Both the position numbers and the translations under genes were made by a program. Shown here in pieces: positions 16,944 through 24,911 of a stretch of 64,000 nucleotides of DNA (position 1 is the first letter of the stretch; every line of letters starts with the position of its first letter). The DNA is taken from positions 2,480,001 to 2,544,000 of the forward strand of contig NZ_JAUSXV010000001.1 of assembly GCF_030816295.1 (NCBI RefSeq), read 5' to 3'. The stretch comes from Microbacterium natoriense (lineage in GTDB: Bacteria > Actinomycetota > Actinomycetes > Actinomycetales > Microbacteriaceae). The notes beneath the pieces were generated by a model, which saw only the letters and a list, made by a program, of their open reading frames with translations, was not told where the DNA came from and did not search any database.

Positions 16944-18063
16944 GAAGCCGGTCGCGGGCCCTCGAGTCGCCGTCATAGGTGCGGGCAGCTGGGGCACGAC
17001 CTTCGGCAAGATCCTCGCCGACGGCGGCGCCCAGGTGACGATGTGGGCCCGCCGCGCCGAACTGGCGCACGAGATCGACGAGGCGAAGCGGAATTCGCGC
17101 TACCTGCCCGGCATCAACCTGCCGCGCACGATGGCGGCGACGCACGAGCTGTCGACGGCCCTGCGCGGCGTCGACCAGGTCTACCTGTCGGTTCCCAGCC
17201 AGTCCCTGCGCGAGAACCTCAAGGCCCTGCGCCCGCTCCTCGCCGATAACGACGCCAAGATCGTGAGCCTGATGAAGGGCGTCGAGCGCGGCACGGGTCT
17301 GCGCATGAGCCAGGTCATCGAGCAGGAGCTGCAGTGCGATCCCGATCGCATAGCCGTGGCATCGGGGCCGAACCTCGCGCTCGAGATCGCACGGGAGCAG
17401 CCGACCGCTGCGGTGATCTCCTCGCGCAGCCTCGAGACTGCGGAGATCATCGCGCGCGCCGCGCGCAACAACTACTTCCGCACCTTCGTGAACACAGACG
17501 TGATCGGCACCGAGTTCGGCGGTGTGCTGAAGAACCTGATCGCGGTCGCGATCGGCATCGTCGACGGCGTCGGCTACGGCGAGAACACGAAGGCCTCGAT
17601 CATCACCCGCGGACTCGTGGAGATGACCGACTTCGCGGTGGCGAACGGGGCGCATCCCGAGACGCTGCAGGGGCTCGCAGGGCTCGGCGACCTGATCGCC
17701 ACCTGCCAGTCGCCGCTGAGCCGCAACAACACGGCCGGGCGCCTGCTCGGCCAGGGGTACAGCTTCCAGGACGTCGTGAAGCAGATGCAGCAGACGGCCG
17801 AGGGACTCGCGTCCGTCGCGCCGATTCTGCAGCTCGCTCGCGAGTCCGAGGTCGACATGCCCATCGTCGAACAGGTGAAGATGGTGCTCGACGGGAAGAT
17901 GAACCCGCGCGACATCGCACCCCACCTGACGACGGACGACGACACCCCTCAGGGGGAGAGGACCAACTATGGACAAGCAGACGGTGGTGGTCCTCTTCGG
18001 CGGGCGTTCCAGCGAGCATTCGATCAGTTCCGCCACGGCGGGCGGGGTTCTCGGCGCGATTGA
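16933..18063 (+). CDS. gpsA: Glycerol-3-phosphate dehydrogenase [NAD(P)+], long C-terminal tail
   Basis: 376 residues against about 330-340 usual. Rossmann motif GAGSWGTTFG at about 13-22, the substrate/catalytic region EFGGVLKNLIAVAIGI (Lys about 203) and GLGDLIATCQSPLSRN confirm GpsA, which reduces dihydroxyacetone phosphate to sn-glycerol-3-phosphate. Start is TTG 16933 with AAGGAG upstream, overlapping plsC by 11 bases. The last 32 or so residues, Arg/Gly-rich, run through the first 95 bases of ddl in another frame and carry no domain; a frameshift near the end or simple read-on are both possible. Confidence 0.93.
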   Translation: MTPKKPVAGPRVAVIGAGSWGTTFGKILADGGAQVTMWARRAELAHEIDEAKRNSRYLPGINLPRTMAATHELSTALRGVDQVYLSVPSQSLRENLKALRPLLADNDAKIVSLMKGVERGTGLRMSQVIEQELQCDPDRIAVASGPNLALEIAREQPTAAVISSRSLETAEIIARAARNNYFRTFVNTDVIGTEFGGVLKNLIAVAIGIVDGVGYGENTKASIITRGLVEMTDFAVANGAHPETLQGLAGLGDLIATCQSPLSRNNTAGRLLGQGYSFQDVVKQMQQTAEGLASVAPILQLARESEVDMPIVEQVKMVLDGKMNPRDIAPHLTTDDDTPQGERTNYGQADGGGPLRRAFQRAFDQFRHGGRGSRRD

Positions 18064-19054
18064 TCGCGACCGCTATGCGGTGATCCCCGTGGGGATCACG
18101 CGCGAGGGCGCATTCGTCCTCGAGGACGACGACCCGGCCAAGTTCCCGCTGGACGCGGCGCACCTTCCCGAGGTGGTCGACAACGGCAGCCGAATCCTCT
18201 GGCCGGAGCCCGGCGGCGATCGGACTCTGCGGGTCGTTCGCGCCGACGGCACGGTCGAGGGACTCGGCGAGATCGACATCGTTCTCCCGATCCTGCACGG
18301 GACTCACGGCGAAGACGGCACGATCCAGGGGTATTTCGACACTCTCGAGGTTCCATACGCGGGCGGCGGCGTGCTCGACTCCGCGCTCTGCATGGACAAG
18401 CACTTCATGAAGGTCGCTCTGCAGGCGGCAGGCATCACCGTCGCCCCGTGGGTCACGGTTTGGGCCCGGCAGTGGGACGCGGATGCTGCAAGCGTCCGCG
18501 CTGCCGCCGATGCGCTCGGTCCGCTGCCCCTGTTCGTGAAGCCGGCTCGCGCCGGCTCCAGCGTCGGCGTCTCGAAGGTGTCGGAGCTGTCCGAGCTCGA
18601 TGCCGCTCTGGCCCTCGCCTTCGCCGAGGACGACAAAGTGCTCATCGAGATCGGCGTGGCAGGACGTGAGATCGAGGTCGCGATCCTCGAAGGAGCCGAC
18701 GGCGTGCGTGCCTCTCTCCCCGGCGAGATCGTGCTCACCTCCCGCGGCTTCTACGACTTCGAGGGCAAGTACCTGGGCGGTGACGGCGTCGACGTGGTGT
18801 GCCCGGCGGAACTCACCGACGCCGAGATCGACGCGATCCAGAATGTCGGCATCCGTTCCTTCGAGGCGGTCGACGGTCGCGGGCTCGCGCGGGTCGACAT
18901 GTTCCTGACCGCATCCGGCGAGCTCGTCGTCAACGAGCTCAACACGATGCCCGGGTTCACGCCGATCTCGATGTTCCCGAAGTGCTGGGTCGCGTCGGGC
19001 CTCTCTTACGGCGACCTGATCTCCGAGCTCATCGAGGCGGGCCTGCGCCGTTGA
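17969..19054 (+). CDS. ddl: D-alanine--D-alanine ligase
   Basis: 361 residues. ATP-grasp enzyme joining two D-Ala for peptidoglycan. Visible: VVVLFGGRSSEHSIS at the N-terminus, LHGTHGEDGTIQG, the ATP-grasp loop KPARAGSSVGVSKV, and NELNTMPGFTPISMFPK. The RGFYDFEGKYLGG omega-loop with Tyr-type residue fits the D-Ala-D-Ala specificity rather than D-Lac. ATG 17969 is preceded by GGGGAGAGG, and lies inside the gpsA tail. Confidence 0.96.
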   Translation: MDKQTVVVLFGGRSSEHSISSATAGGVLGAIDRDRYAVIPVGITREGAFVLEDDDPAKFPLDAAHLPEVVDNGSRILWPEPGGDRTLRVVRADGTVEGLGEIDIVLPILHGTHGEDGTIQGYFDTLEVPYAGGGVLDSALCMDKHFMKVALQAAGITVAPWVTVWARQWDADAASVRAAADALGPLPLFVKPARAGSSVGVSKVSELSELDAALALAFAEDDKVLIEIGVAGREIEVAILEGADGVRASLPGEIVLTSRGFYDFEGKYLGGDGVDVVCPAELTDAEIDAIQNVGIRSFEAVDGRGLARVDMFLTASGELVVNELNTMPGFTPISMFPKCWVASGLSYGDLISELIEAGLRR

Positions 19055-19061
19055 TCACCGC

Positions 19062-19283
19062 CTACGGGCGCGTGGCTTCGGCTCTGCGCCCGTAGGCGAA
19101 CCATGCAGCGGCCCCCAGCACCGGCGCCGCGAGGACGAGCAGGAACCAGACGAGGAACCTCAGACCGCCCACGTGGCGCGTCCGCATCATGGAGATGATC
19201 GCCGCGATCGTGAATGCGAGCACTGCTGCGGTCACGACGCTCCAGACGACGTCGTACGCCGTAGGGATCAGCGGGTTCATCAT
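19062..19283 (-). CDS. Small membrane protein with PLDc_N-like domain
   Basis: 73 residues, two membrane segments (VVWSVVTAAVLAFTIAAIIS and LRFLVWFLLVLAAPVLGAAA) followed by WFAYGRR, the pattern of the phospholipase-D-nuclease N-terminal (PLDc_N) small membrane proteins, whose role is unknown. The start (ATGATG at 19283) overlaps the DUF3515 stop, so it is coupled to that gene. Confidence 0.75.
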   Translation of the reverse strand: MMNPLIPTAYDVVWSVVTAAVLAFTIAAIISMMRTRHVGGLRFLVWFLLVLAAPVLGAAAWFAYGRRAEATRP

Positions 19284-19750
19284 TCGACCCGTTCGGTGCA
19301 CTTTGCGGTCGACGGCTGGAGACCTGACTGGATGCTGGTCGACAGCTTCTCGACGATCGAGCGGAAGTCGATGTCGGACCCGCGCTTGATGATCACCTCG
19401 ACCGCGGGGTCGCGCCCGTAGGTGACGAGGCGCTGACGCTCGTCCTCCTGCGCGAGGACGAGCCAATCGACGCCGCCGATCGTCTGGCAGACGAGGTCCG
19501 ACGGCGCCGGCACGTCGACGCCGCATCTGAGCACGACCGTCGGGTCGCCCCAGGCGCCGGTGGCCTGCGCGTCCGTCCACACCCGGTCGAGGTCGCCGAT
19601 CGCGTCGGGCAGCAGCACAGAGACGTCCGCGCAGGCGGCGTTATTCGCGTCATCCGCGGGGTCGACGTGAACCGTCGTCGAGCATCCGGCCAGTGCGCCG
19701 AGGAGGATCAGGGCTCCCGCCACGACGGCGAGACGACGAGAACGGGGCAT
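19280..19750 (-). CDS. DUF3515 family lipoprotein
   Basis: 156 residues. Basic start MPRSRR, hydrophobic stretch and lipobox LGALAGC predict a lipid-anchored exported protein. The rest matches the DUF3515 pattern (ACADVSVLLPDAIGDLDRV, PTVVLRCGVDVP, VDWLV, VTYGRDPAVEVIIK) that in actinobacteria regularly sits between ddl and thiL. Function unknown. Its predicted -10 box TAGCCT (19762-19757) overlaps that of thiL on the other strand; the mRNA should be leaderless. Confidence 0.88.
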   Translation of the reverse strand: MPRSRRLAVVAGALILLGALAGCSTTVHVDPADDANNAACADVSVLLPDAIGDLDRVWTDAQATGAWGDPTVVLRCGVDVPAPSDLVCQTIGGVDWLVLAQEDERQRLVTYGRDPAVEVIIKRGSDIDFRSIVEKLSTSIQSGLQPSTAKCTERVE

Positions 19751-19756
19751 GCTTCC

Positions 19757-19766
19757 AGGCTACCTT
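19757..19766. promoter_or_regulatory. Divergent leaderless promoters with overlapping -10 boxes
   Basis: Minus strand TAGCCT (19762-19757) ends 6 bases before the DUF3515 ATG; plus strand TACCTT (19761-19766) ends 7 bases before the thiL ATG. The two boxes share two base pairs, so both polymerases cannot open here at once. Only 23 bases separate the two start codons. Confidence 0.6.
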
Positions 19767-19773
19767 TGACAGC

Positions 19774-20769
19774 ATGCCCTCCCGACCCGACACCGACGAT
19801 CCGCGCCTGGGCGATCTCTCCGAGGGAGAGATCCTGAAGGCGATCCTGAGTCGTACGGCTCAGGCGACCCACACGATCATCGGCCCAGGCGACGACGCGG
19901 CGGTGATCGCCACGCCCTCCGGAACCGTCGTCGCGACCACGGACACGCTCGTGCACGGTCCCGACTTCCGTCTCGCATGGTCGAGCGGCTTCGACTTGGG
20001 GTGGAAGGCCGCAGCGGTGAATCTCGCCGACGTCGCCGCGATGGGGGCTCGCCCGACCGCACTGCTCGTCGCGCTCGCGGTGCCGCGGGATCTGCGGCTG
20101 TCTTTCGTCGAGAGCCTCGCCGACGGCTTCCGCGAAGCGTGTGCGGCGCTGGCTCCCGGCTGTGCGGTCGTGGGCGGCGACCTGACGGTGTCCGATGTTC
20201 TGACGGTCGCCGTGACGGCCCTCGGCGATCTGGAAGGGCGCGAGGCGGTCACCCGGTCAGGAGCGCGCCCCGGCGACACGATCGCAGTCGCGGGCGAACT
20301 CGGTCTCGCCGCTCACGGCCTCGCCGTGCTGTTCGGTCGTTTCCGCGACGGCGAGACGCCGATACCGGTGGACCCGGCGCTTCTCGCCGAGGGCGAGCGT
20401 CAAGCCGTGGCCGCTCAGCTGCGTCCCTCTCCGCCGATCGGGCTCGGACTGTTCGCGGCGGTCGCCGGCGCGACCGCCATGATGGACATCTCTGACGGGC
20501 TCGCTCTCGACGCGCGGCGGATGGCGGCGGCATCCGGCGTCACGATCGCGCTCGACGGCTCCGCCCTGGGCGGTGACCCGGTCCGCGCGCTGGCCGGCGG
20601 AGAGGACCACGCTCTGCTGGCGGCGTTCCCGCCGGGCGTCGTGCCCGCCGGGTTCCTGGTGATCGGCGAGGTACGTCCGCCGGGCGAGCAACCGCTGCTC
20701 TGCGATGATGCGCCCGTCGACGTCTCAGGGTGGGACCCCTATCGCGACTGGGATTCCGCCGCGGGCTGA
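19774..20769 (+). CDS. thiL: Thiamine-monophosphate kinase
   Basis: 331 residues. Phosphorylates thiamine phosphate to thiamine diphosphate. AIR-synthase-like fold with IGPGDDAAVI (metal/ATP Asp pair, about 33), NLADVAAMGARPTALL, AVVGGDLTVSD and MMDISDGLALDARRMA, all family hallmarks. Start ATG 19774 is 7 bases past a TACCTT box; a 27-residue extension upstream would cross the divergent promoter. The 3' end overlaps the convergent rsmD by 31 bases. Confidence 0.94.
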   Translation: MPSRPDTDDPRLGDLSEGEILKAILSRTAQATHTIIGPGDDAAVIATPSGTVVATTDTLVHGPDFRLAWSSGFDLGWKAAAVNLADVAAMGARPTALLVALAVPRDLRLSFVESLADGFREACAALAPGCAVVGGDLTVSDVLTVAVTALGDLEGREAVTRSGARPGDTIAVAGELGLAAHGLAVLFGRFRDGETPIPVDPALLAEGERQAVAAQLRPSPPIGLGLFAAVAGATAMMDISDGLALDARRMAAASGVTIALDGSALGGDPVRALAGGEDHALLAAFPPGVVPAGFLVIGEVRPPGEQPLLCDDAPVDVSGWDPYRDWDSAAG

Positions 20770-21323
20770 GGCTCTGCCCACCACAGCGTGGTGTCGCCGT
20801 AGGCCTTGTCGCGCAGCAGCCGCAGGCCGGCTGCGGCGAAGTCCGGGGGAGTGGAGCGCTTCGCGCGCTCGACCACGACGAGCGCGTCGGGAGACAGCAG
20901 CGGAGCCAGGGCGACGAGATCCGCGTTCATGGCCTCGTCGGCGATGTCATAGGGAGGATCCGAGAACACCAGATCGAAGGTGCCCGAAGCGCGGACGAGG
21001 AACGGATGCACGGCGCTCTCGTGCACGCGGCCGGTCGCGATCCCGCCGGCCTTCGCCACCGTCGCCGCGTTGCGGCGCACGATTGCGGCGGCCTGCCGTC
21101 CCTTCTCGACCAGGTCCACGCTCGCCGCTCCCCGACTGAGGGATTCGAGTCCGAGGGCACCCGACCCCGCGTACAGGTCGAGCACGCGGGCTCCCTCGAT
21201 GCCGTCCGCCGATTCGAGAGCCCCGAAGAGCGACTCGCGCACGCGATCGCTGGTGGGGCGGGTACCGGCGCTCGGCACTTCGAGACGCGCTCCCCGTGCT
21301 CTGCCTGCGATGATCCTGGTCAC
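20739..21323 (-). CDS. rsmD: 16S rRNA (guanine(966)-N(2))-methyltransferase
   Basis: 194 residues. Opens MTRIIAGRARGARLEVP with SAM-binding motif I DLYAGSGALGLESLSRGA (about 46) and catalytic SDPPYDI (about 121), the RsmD pattern for modifying G966 of 16S rRNA in the small subunit. GTG start lies 6 bases past TATCGT (21335-21330), so probably leaderless. The open frame continues far upstream antisense to recG, but only this part has family character. Confidence 0.93.
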   Translation of the reverse strand: MTRIIAGRARGARLEVPSAGTRPTSDRVRESLFGALESADGIEGARVLDLYAGSGALGLESLSRGAASVDLVEKGRQAAAIVRRNAATVAKAGGIATGRVHESAVHPFLVRASGTFDLVFSDPPYDIADEAMNADLVALAPLLSPDALVVVERAKRSTPPDFAAAGLRLLRDKAYGDTTLWWAEPQPAAESQSR

Positions 21324-21329
21324 CCGTTC

Positions 21330-21368
21330 ACGATATCGGCAGGCGACGTCGGCGCCTGTCTCTAGACT
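21330..21368. promoter_or_regulatory. Divergent leaderless promoters for rsmD and recG
   Basis: TATCGT on the minus strand (21335-21330) stands 6 bases before the rsmD GTG; TAGACT on the plus strand (21363-21368) stands 6 bases before the recG ATG. No ribosome-binding site precedes either start. Confidence 0.55.
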
Positions 21369-21374
21369 CGGATC

Positions 21375-23543
21375 ATGCCGCTCTCGCTCGACTCGACCCT
21401 CGCCGAGGCGCTCGGTGCGAACGTCGCGAAGTCGCTGACTCGGGCCTTCGGCATGGAGACCGTGGGAGACCTGCTCTCGCACTATCCGCGTCGTTATGCC
21501 GATCCAGCCGAGCTCACGCCCATCCGCGAGCTCCCCGTCGGTGAGAACGTGACCATCGTCGCCGAGGTGCTGTCGTCGAGCGCTCGGGCGATGCGCAACC
21601 GCCGCGGCGCGATGGTCGAGGTGATCATCGGCGACGGCATCGGGAAGATGTCGCTGACCTTCTTCGCCAAGAGCCTCGATCAGGCCAAATGGCGGGCAGG
21701 TCAGCTCGCCGTCGGCCGTCGAGGCATCTTCTCGGGCAAGGTCGGCGAGTTCAACGGCGTCACCCAGTTCTCGCACCCCGAGTACGAGCTGTTCGACGAC
21801 GAGGATGAGGCCCGTCGACGCGCCGATACCCGTGCAGCCGTGCTGATCCCGATCTACCCCGCGACGGCCAGCCTGGCGTCGATGCAGATCGCGAAGCTCA
21901 TCGCCCGCGTGCTCGACGACCTCGGGCCGATCGCCGAGCCTCTTCCCGACGCGGTCAGGCTCAGGGAGGAGCTGCTCACCGCGCGTGAAGCTCTCGAGCA
22001 GATCCATCGTCCGAAGACCCGGACAGACATCGATCCGGCCGTGCGCACACTGCGCATGCACGAGGCGCTCACGCTGCAGACCGCACTGTTGCAGCAGCGT
22101 GACGCGGTGCGGGCGCTGTCGGCCACGGCACGACCGGCAGCCCCCGGGGGGCTGCTCGAACGCTTCGACTCCACCCTGCCGTACACGCTCACCGACGACC
22201 AGCAGACCGTGGGAGAGCAGATCACGAAAGACCTCGTCGGTGCCTGGCCCATGAACCGGCTCGTGCAGGGCGAGGTCGGATCGGGCAAGACTCTCGTGGC
22301 GCTCCGTGCGATGCTGCAGGTCGCGGAGTCCGGCGGCCAGGCCGCCTTGATCGCCCCGACAGAGGTGCTCGCCGGCCAGCATCTGCGCTCGATCGCCAAG
22401 CTGCTCGGTCCCGAACTCGCCCCGCTCGTGATGCCCACGCTCCTCACCGGTCAGATGCCGGCAGCGGATCGGCGCAAGGCCGCGCTCAGGGTGGCGTCCG
22501 GCCAGGCGCTCATCGTCGTCGGGACCCATGCCCTGCTGGGCGAGAAGACCACGTTCGCCGACCTCGGTCTCGTCGTGGTCGACGAGCAGCATCGCTTCGG
22601 GGTCGAGCAGCGTGAAGCTCTGCGCGCCAAGGGATCCAGCCCGCACGCCCTCGTGCTCACCGCCACGCCGATTCCGCGCACCGTCGCCATGACGGTGTTC
22701 GGCGATCTCGACACCTCCGTCATCCGCACCATGCCCGCGGGGCGCGCCGGCATCCAGTCGTTCGTCGCGCCTCTCGCCGAGCACCCGGGCTGGTGGCAGC
22801 GGGTGTGGGAGCGGGCATCCGAGGAGATCGCTCAGGGGCGCCAGGTGTTCGCGGTGTGCGCGGCGATCGACACCACGAAGAAGACTGGCGAGGCCGGCGC
22901 GCTTCCTGCTCAGGAGGGGGCGAACGGCCCTCGGTGGGGTGTCGTGCAGCTCGACGAGGCGCTGTCCACTCATCCGACGCTCGGCGGTCTTCGCCGTGCT
23001 GTGCTGCACGGCAAGATGCCTTCCGACGAGAAGGACGCGGTCATGCAGGCCTTTGCGCGCGGAGAGATCGATCTGCTGCTGGCGACGACCGTGATCGAAG
23101 TCGGTGTCGACGTGCCGAACGCGTCGACGATGATCGTGCTGGATGCCGATCGCTTCGGCGTCTCGCAATTGCATCAGCTCAGAGGACGCGTCGGTCGAGG
23201 GGGAGTGCCCGGCTTGTGCCTGCTCGTCACCGAGGCGGAAGAGGGCTCGGTCGCCAGGGAACGGGTGGATGCCGTCGCCGCGACGCTCGACGGCTTCCAG
23301 CTCGCCGAAGTCGATCTCGAGCTGCGAGGCGAAGGCGACGTGCTCGGATCCGTGCAGGCCGGTGCGCGCTCGTCCCTGCGGCTGCTCCGCGTCGTGAAGG
23401 ACTCCCGGCTGATCGTGCGGGCGCGGGAGTTGGCCGAGGTCATCCTCGCAGCCGACCCGAGTCTCGCCGAGCATCCCGGGCTGCGCGCGGCGATCGAGCG
23501 GCGGGTGAGCGATGAGGACCGCGCCGCCCTGGCGAAGAACTGA
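21375..23543 (+). CDS. recG: ATP-dependent DNA helicase RecG
   Basis: 722 residues. Wedge/OB domain about 55-160; superfamily 2 helicase core with Walker A GEVGSGKTLVALRAM (about 298-312), DEQH box VVDEQHRFG (about 400), TATPIPRTVAM motif III, and the C-terminal TTVIEVGVDVPNAS, QLRGRVGRG (motif VI) and the RecG-specific helical hairpin tail. Remodels stalled replication forks and branched DNA. Monocistronic by its own leaderless promoter. Confidence 0.97.
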   Translation: MPLSLDSTLAEALGANVAKSLTRAFGMETVGDLLSHYPRRYADPAELTPIRELPVGENVTIVAEVLSSSARAMRNRRGAMVEVIIGDGIGKMSLTFFAKSLDQAKWRAGQLAVGRRGIFSGKVGEFNGVTQFSHPEYELFDDEDEARRRADTRAAVLIPIYPATASLASMQIAKLIARVLDDLGPIAEPLPDAVRLREELLTAREALEQIHRPKTRTDIDPAVRTLRMHEALTLQTALLQQRDAVRALSATARPAAPGGLLERFDSTLPYTLTDDQQTVGEQITKDLVGAWPMNRLVQGEVGSGKTLVALRAMLQVAESGGQAALIAPTEVLAGQHLRSIAKLLGPELAPLVMPTLLTGQMPAADRRKAALRVASGQALIVVGTHALLGEKTTFADLGLVVVDEQHRFGVEQREALRAKGSSPHALVLTATPIPRTVAMTVFGDLDTSVIRTMPAGRAGIQSFVAPLAEHPGWWQRVWERASEEIAQGRQVFAVCAAIDTTKKTGEAGALPAQEGANGPRWGVVQLDEALSTHPTLGGLRRAVLHGKMPSDEKDAVMQAFARGEIDLLLATTVIEVGVDVPNASTMIVLDADRFGVSQLHQLRGRVGRGGVPGLCLLVTEAEEGSVARERVDAVAATLDGFQLAEVDLELRGEGDVLGSVQAGARSSLRLLRVVKDSRLIVRARELAEVILAADPSLAEHPGLRAAIERRVSDEDRAALAKN

Positions 23544-23562
23544 CGTGCCCTAGGCTGGATCC

Positions 23563-23598
23563 ATGCGCCGTACTGAGCGATCGAAGGAGACCACGTGA
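23563..23598 (+). CDS. Leaderless upstream ORF overlapping coaD start
   Basis: Eleven codons reading [17 protein letters not shown] (23551-23556) ends 6 bases before its ATG, so translation would start at the mRNA 5' end. Its TGA (23596-23598) overlaps the coaD GTG (23595), and the coaD ribosome site AAGGAG lies inside it. That layout allows termination-reinitiation coupling. Codon content is unremarkable; whether the peptide matters is unknown. Confidence 0.5.
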   Translation: MRRTERSKETT

Positions 23599-24092
23599 GC
23601 AGCCGGATCGCCGTCGTCCCGGGTTCCTTCGACCCGCCGACTCTTGGTCATCTCGACGTCATCCGCCGGGCCGCCAAACTGTACGACGAACTGCACGTGC
23701 TGGTCGTCCACAACCCCGGCAAAGAGGCGATGCTGCCCATCTCGCAGCGTCTGGCTCTGCTGGAGAAGTCGATCGCCGAAGACGGGATGAGCGGCAACAT
23801 CGTCATCGGATCGTGGAGCATGGGGCTGTTGGTCGACTACGCACGCGACGTGAACGCGGGCGTGCTCGTGAAGGGCATCCGCTCGCAGATCGACGTCGCC
23901 TACGAGTCGCCGATGGCGATCGTCAACCGGCACCTCGCCGACATCGAGACCGTCTTCCTGCTGCCCGATCCTTCGCACGCCATGGTGTCCAGTTCGCTGG
24001 TCCGCCAGGTGGCCGGTCTCGGGGGAGATGTGTCGCCGTTCGTGCCCCCCGCGGTGGCCGCATTCCTCGACACCGGCGCCCGCGGCATCTGA
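23595..24092 (+). CDS. coaD: Pantetheine-phosphate adenylyltransferase
   Basis: 165 residues, standard size. Nucleotidyltransferase motif [15 protein letters not shown] (H-x-G-H type, about 10-24) and C-terminal [21 protein letters not shown] (ISSS..R) identify CoaD, which makes dephospho-CoA. GTG start with AAGGAG 6 bases upstream, embedded in a leaderless uORF. Confidence 0.96.
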   Translation: MSSRIAVVPGSFDPPTLGHLDVIRRAAKLYDELHVLVVHNPGKEAMLPISQRLALLEKSIAEDGMSGNIVIGSWSMGLLVDYARDVNAGVLVKGIRSQIDVAYESPMAIVNRHLADIETVFLLPDPSHAMVSSSLVRQVAGLGGDVSPFVPPAVAAFLDTGARGI

Positions 24093-24119
24093 CTCGGGTC
24101 CCGTTCAGCCGGGAGCCGG

Positions 24120-24125
24120 TAGCAT
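24120..24125 (+). promoter_or_regulatory. -10 box of the DUF177-rpmF-rnc-mutM operon
   Basis: TAGCAT ends 6 bases before the GTG at 24132, predicting a leaderless transcript for the ribosomal L32 operon. Confidence 0.55.
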
Positions 24126-24131
24126 TGCGGG

Positions 24132-24692
24132 GTGCGTTCCCGTATGAGTGGTCCTTTCGTCCTGCCCGTCCGTGACATCGTCCGACGTCCGGGCGAGATG
24201 CGTGAACACGAGTTCACCGTCGCCCTCGCCGAGCAGTGGGGTGAGGGAATCGTTTCTCTGCCCAAGGGGTCGGCGCTCGATCTCGACGTGCGTCTCGAGT
24301 CGGTTCACGAGGGCATTCTGGTCTCCGGAACGGCCGATGGCGAGTACTCGGGAGAGTGCGGTCGGTGCCTGACTCCCATCACGCGGCCTGTCGAAGTCGA
24401 GTTCCAGGAGCTTTTCGCGTATCCTAGTGAGGAAGAAACTGACTTCGAGGTTCAAGACGACCACGTGGATCTTGAAACTCTGGTCAGGGATGCGGCCGTA
24501 TTGTCGCTTCCTTTTCAGCCGGTGTGTCAGCCGGATTGCCTGGGGCTCGACCCGAGAACCGGCGAGAAGCTGACCGCGAGCACCGGAACGGAGCAGGCGG
24601 CTCCCATCGATCCTCGATGGAGCGCGCTCCAGCAGATCACAGACCAAGACGGTACGGCAGAGAGCCGTGCCGCCGAGAAAGAAGAGAGCTAG
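24132..24692 (+). CDS. DUF177/YceD family protein
   Basis: 186 residues. Family hallmarks: DVRLESVHEGILVSG, CGRCLTPI (CxxC) and LPFQPVCQPDCLGL (CxxxC), which together may bind zinc, and FELFAYP-like acidic middle. The family nearly always precedes rpmF and is linked to 23S rRNA/ribosome maturation in plants and bacteria. GTG 24132 is preferred to ATG 24144 because a -10 box sits exactly 6 bases before it. Followed 2 bases later by rpmF. Confidence 0.9.
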   Translation: MRSRMSGPFVLPVRDIVRRPGEMREHEFTVALAEQWGEGIVSLPKGSALDLDVRLESVHEGILVSGTADGEYSGECGRCLTPITRPVEVEFQELFAYPSEEETDFEVQDDHVDLETLVRDAAVLSLPFQPVCQPDCLGLDPRTGEKLTASTGTEQAAPIDPRWSALQQITDQDGTAESRAAEKEES

Positions 24693-24694
24693 TC

Positions 24695-24904
24695 ATGGCT
24701 GGTAACCCCCCGAAGCGCAAGGTTTCCCGTTCCAACACCCGTTCGCGTCGCGCGCAGTGGAAGGCGGCTCCCGTCGCTCTGGTGAAGACCGTCGAGAACG
24801 GCCAGGTCGTCTACAGCCGTCCTCACCAGGCGAAGGTCGTCACCGACTCGCAGGGCACCGAGCTCTTCCTCGAGTACAAGGGCCGCAAGGTCGCCGACGT
24901 CTGA
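24695..24904 (+). CDS. rpmF: 50S ribosomal protein L32
   Basis: 69 residues. Opens MAGNPPKRKVSRSNTRSRRA, the conserved basic N-terminus of L32. It lacks the four zinc cysteines, so it is the C-minus (zinc-independent) form. In the operon DUF177-rpmF-rnc-mutM. Confidence 0.96.
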   Translation: MAGNPPKRKVSRSNTRSRRAQWKAAPVALVKTVENGQVVYSRPHQAKVVTDSQGTELFLEYKGRKVADV

Positions 24905-24911
24905 ATCGCTC

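Noticed and set aside
20739..23474. Very long minus-strand open frame antisense to recG
   Set aside because: Only its last 194 codons (rsmD) have family character; the rest mirrors recG codons in a high-GC genome.
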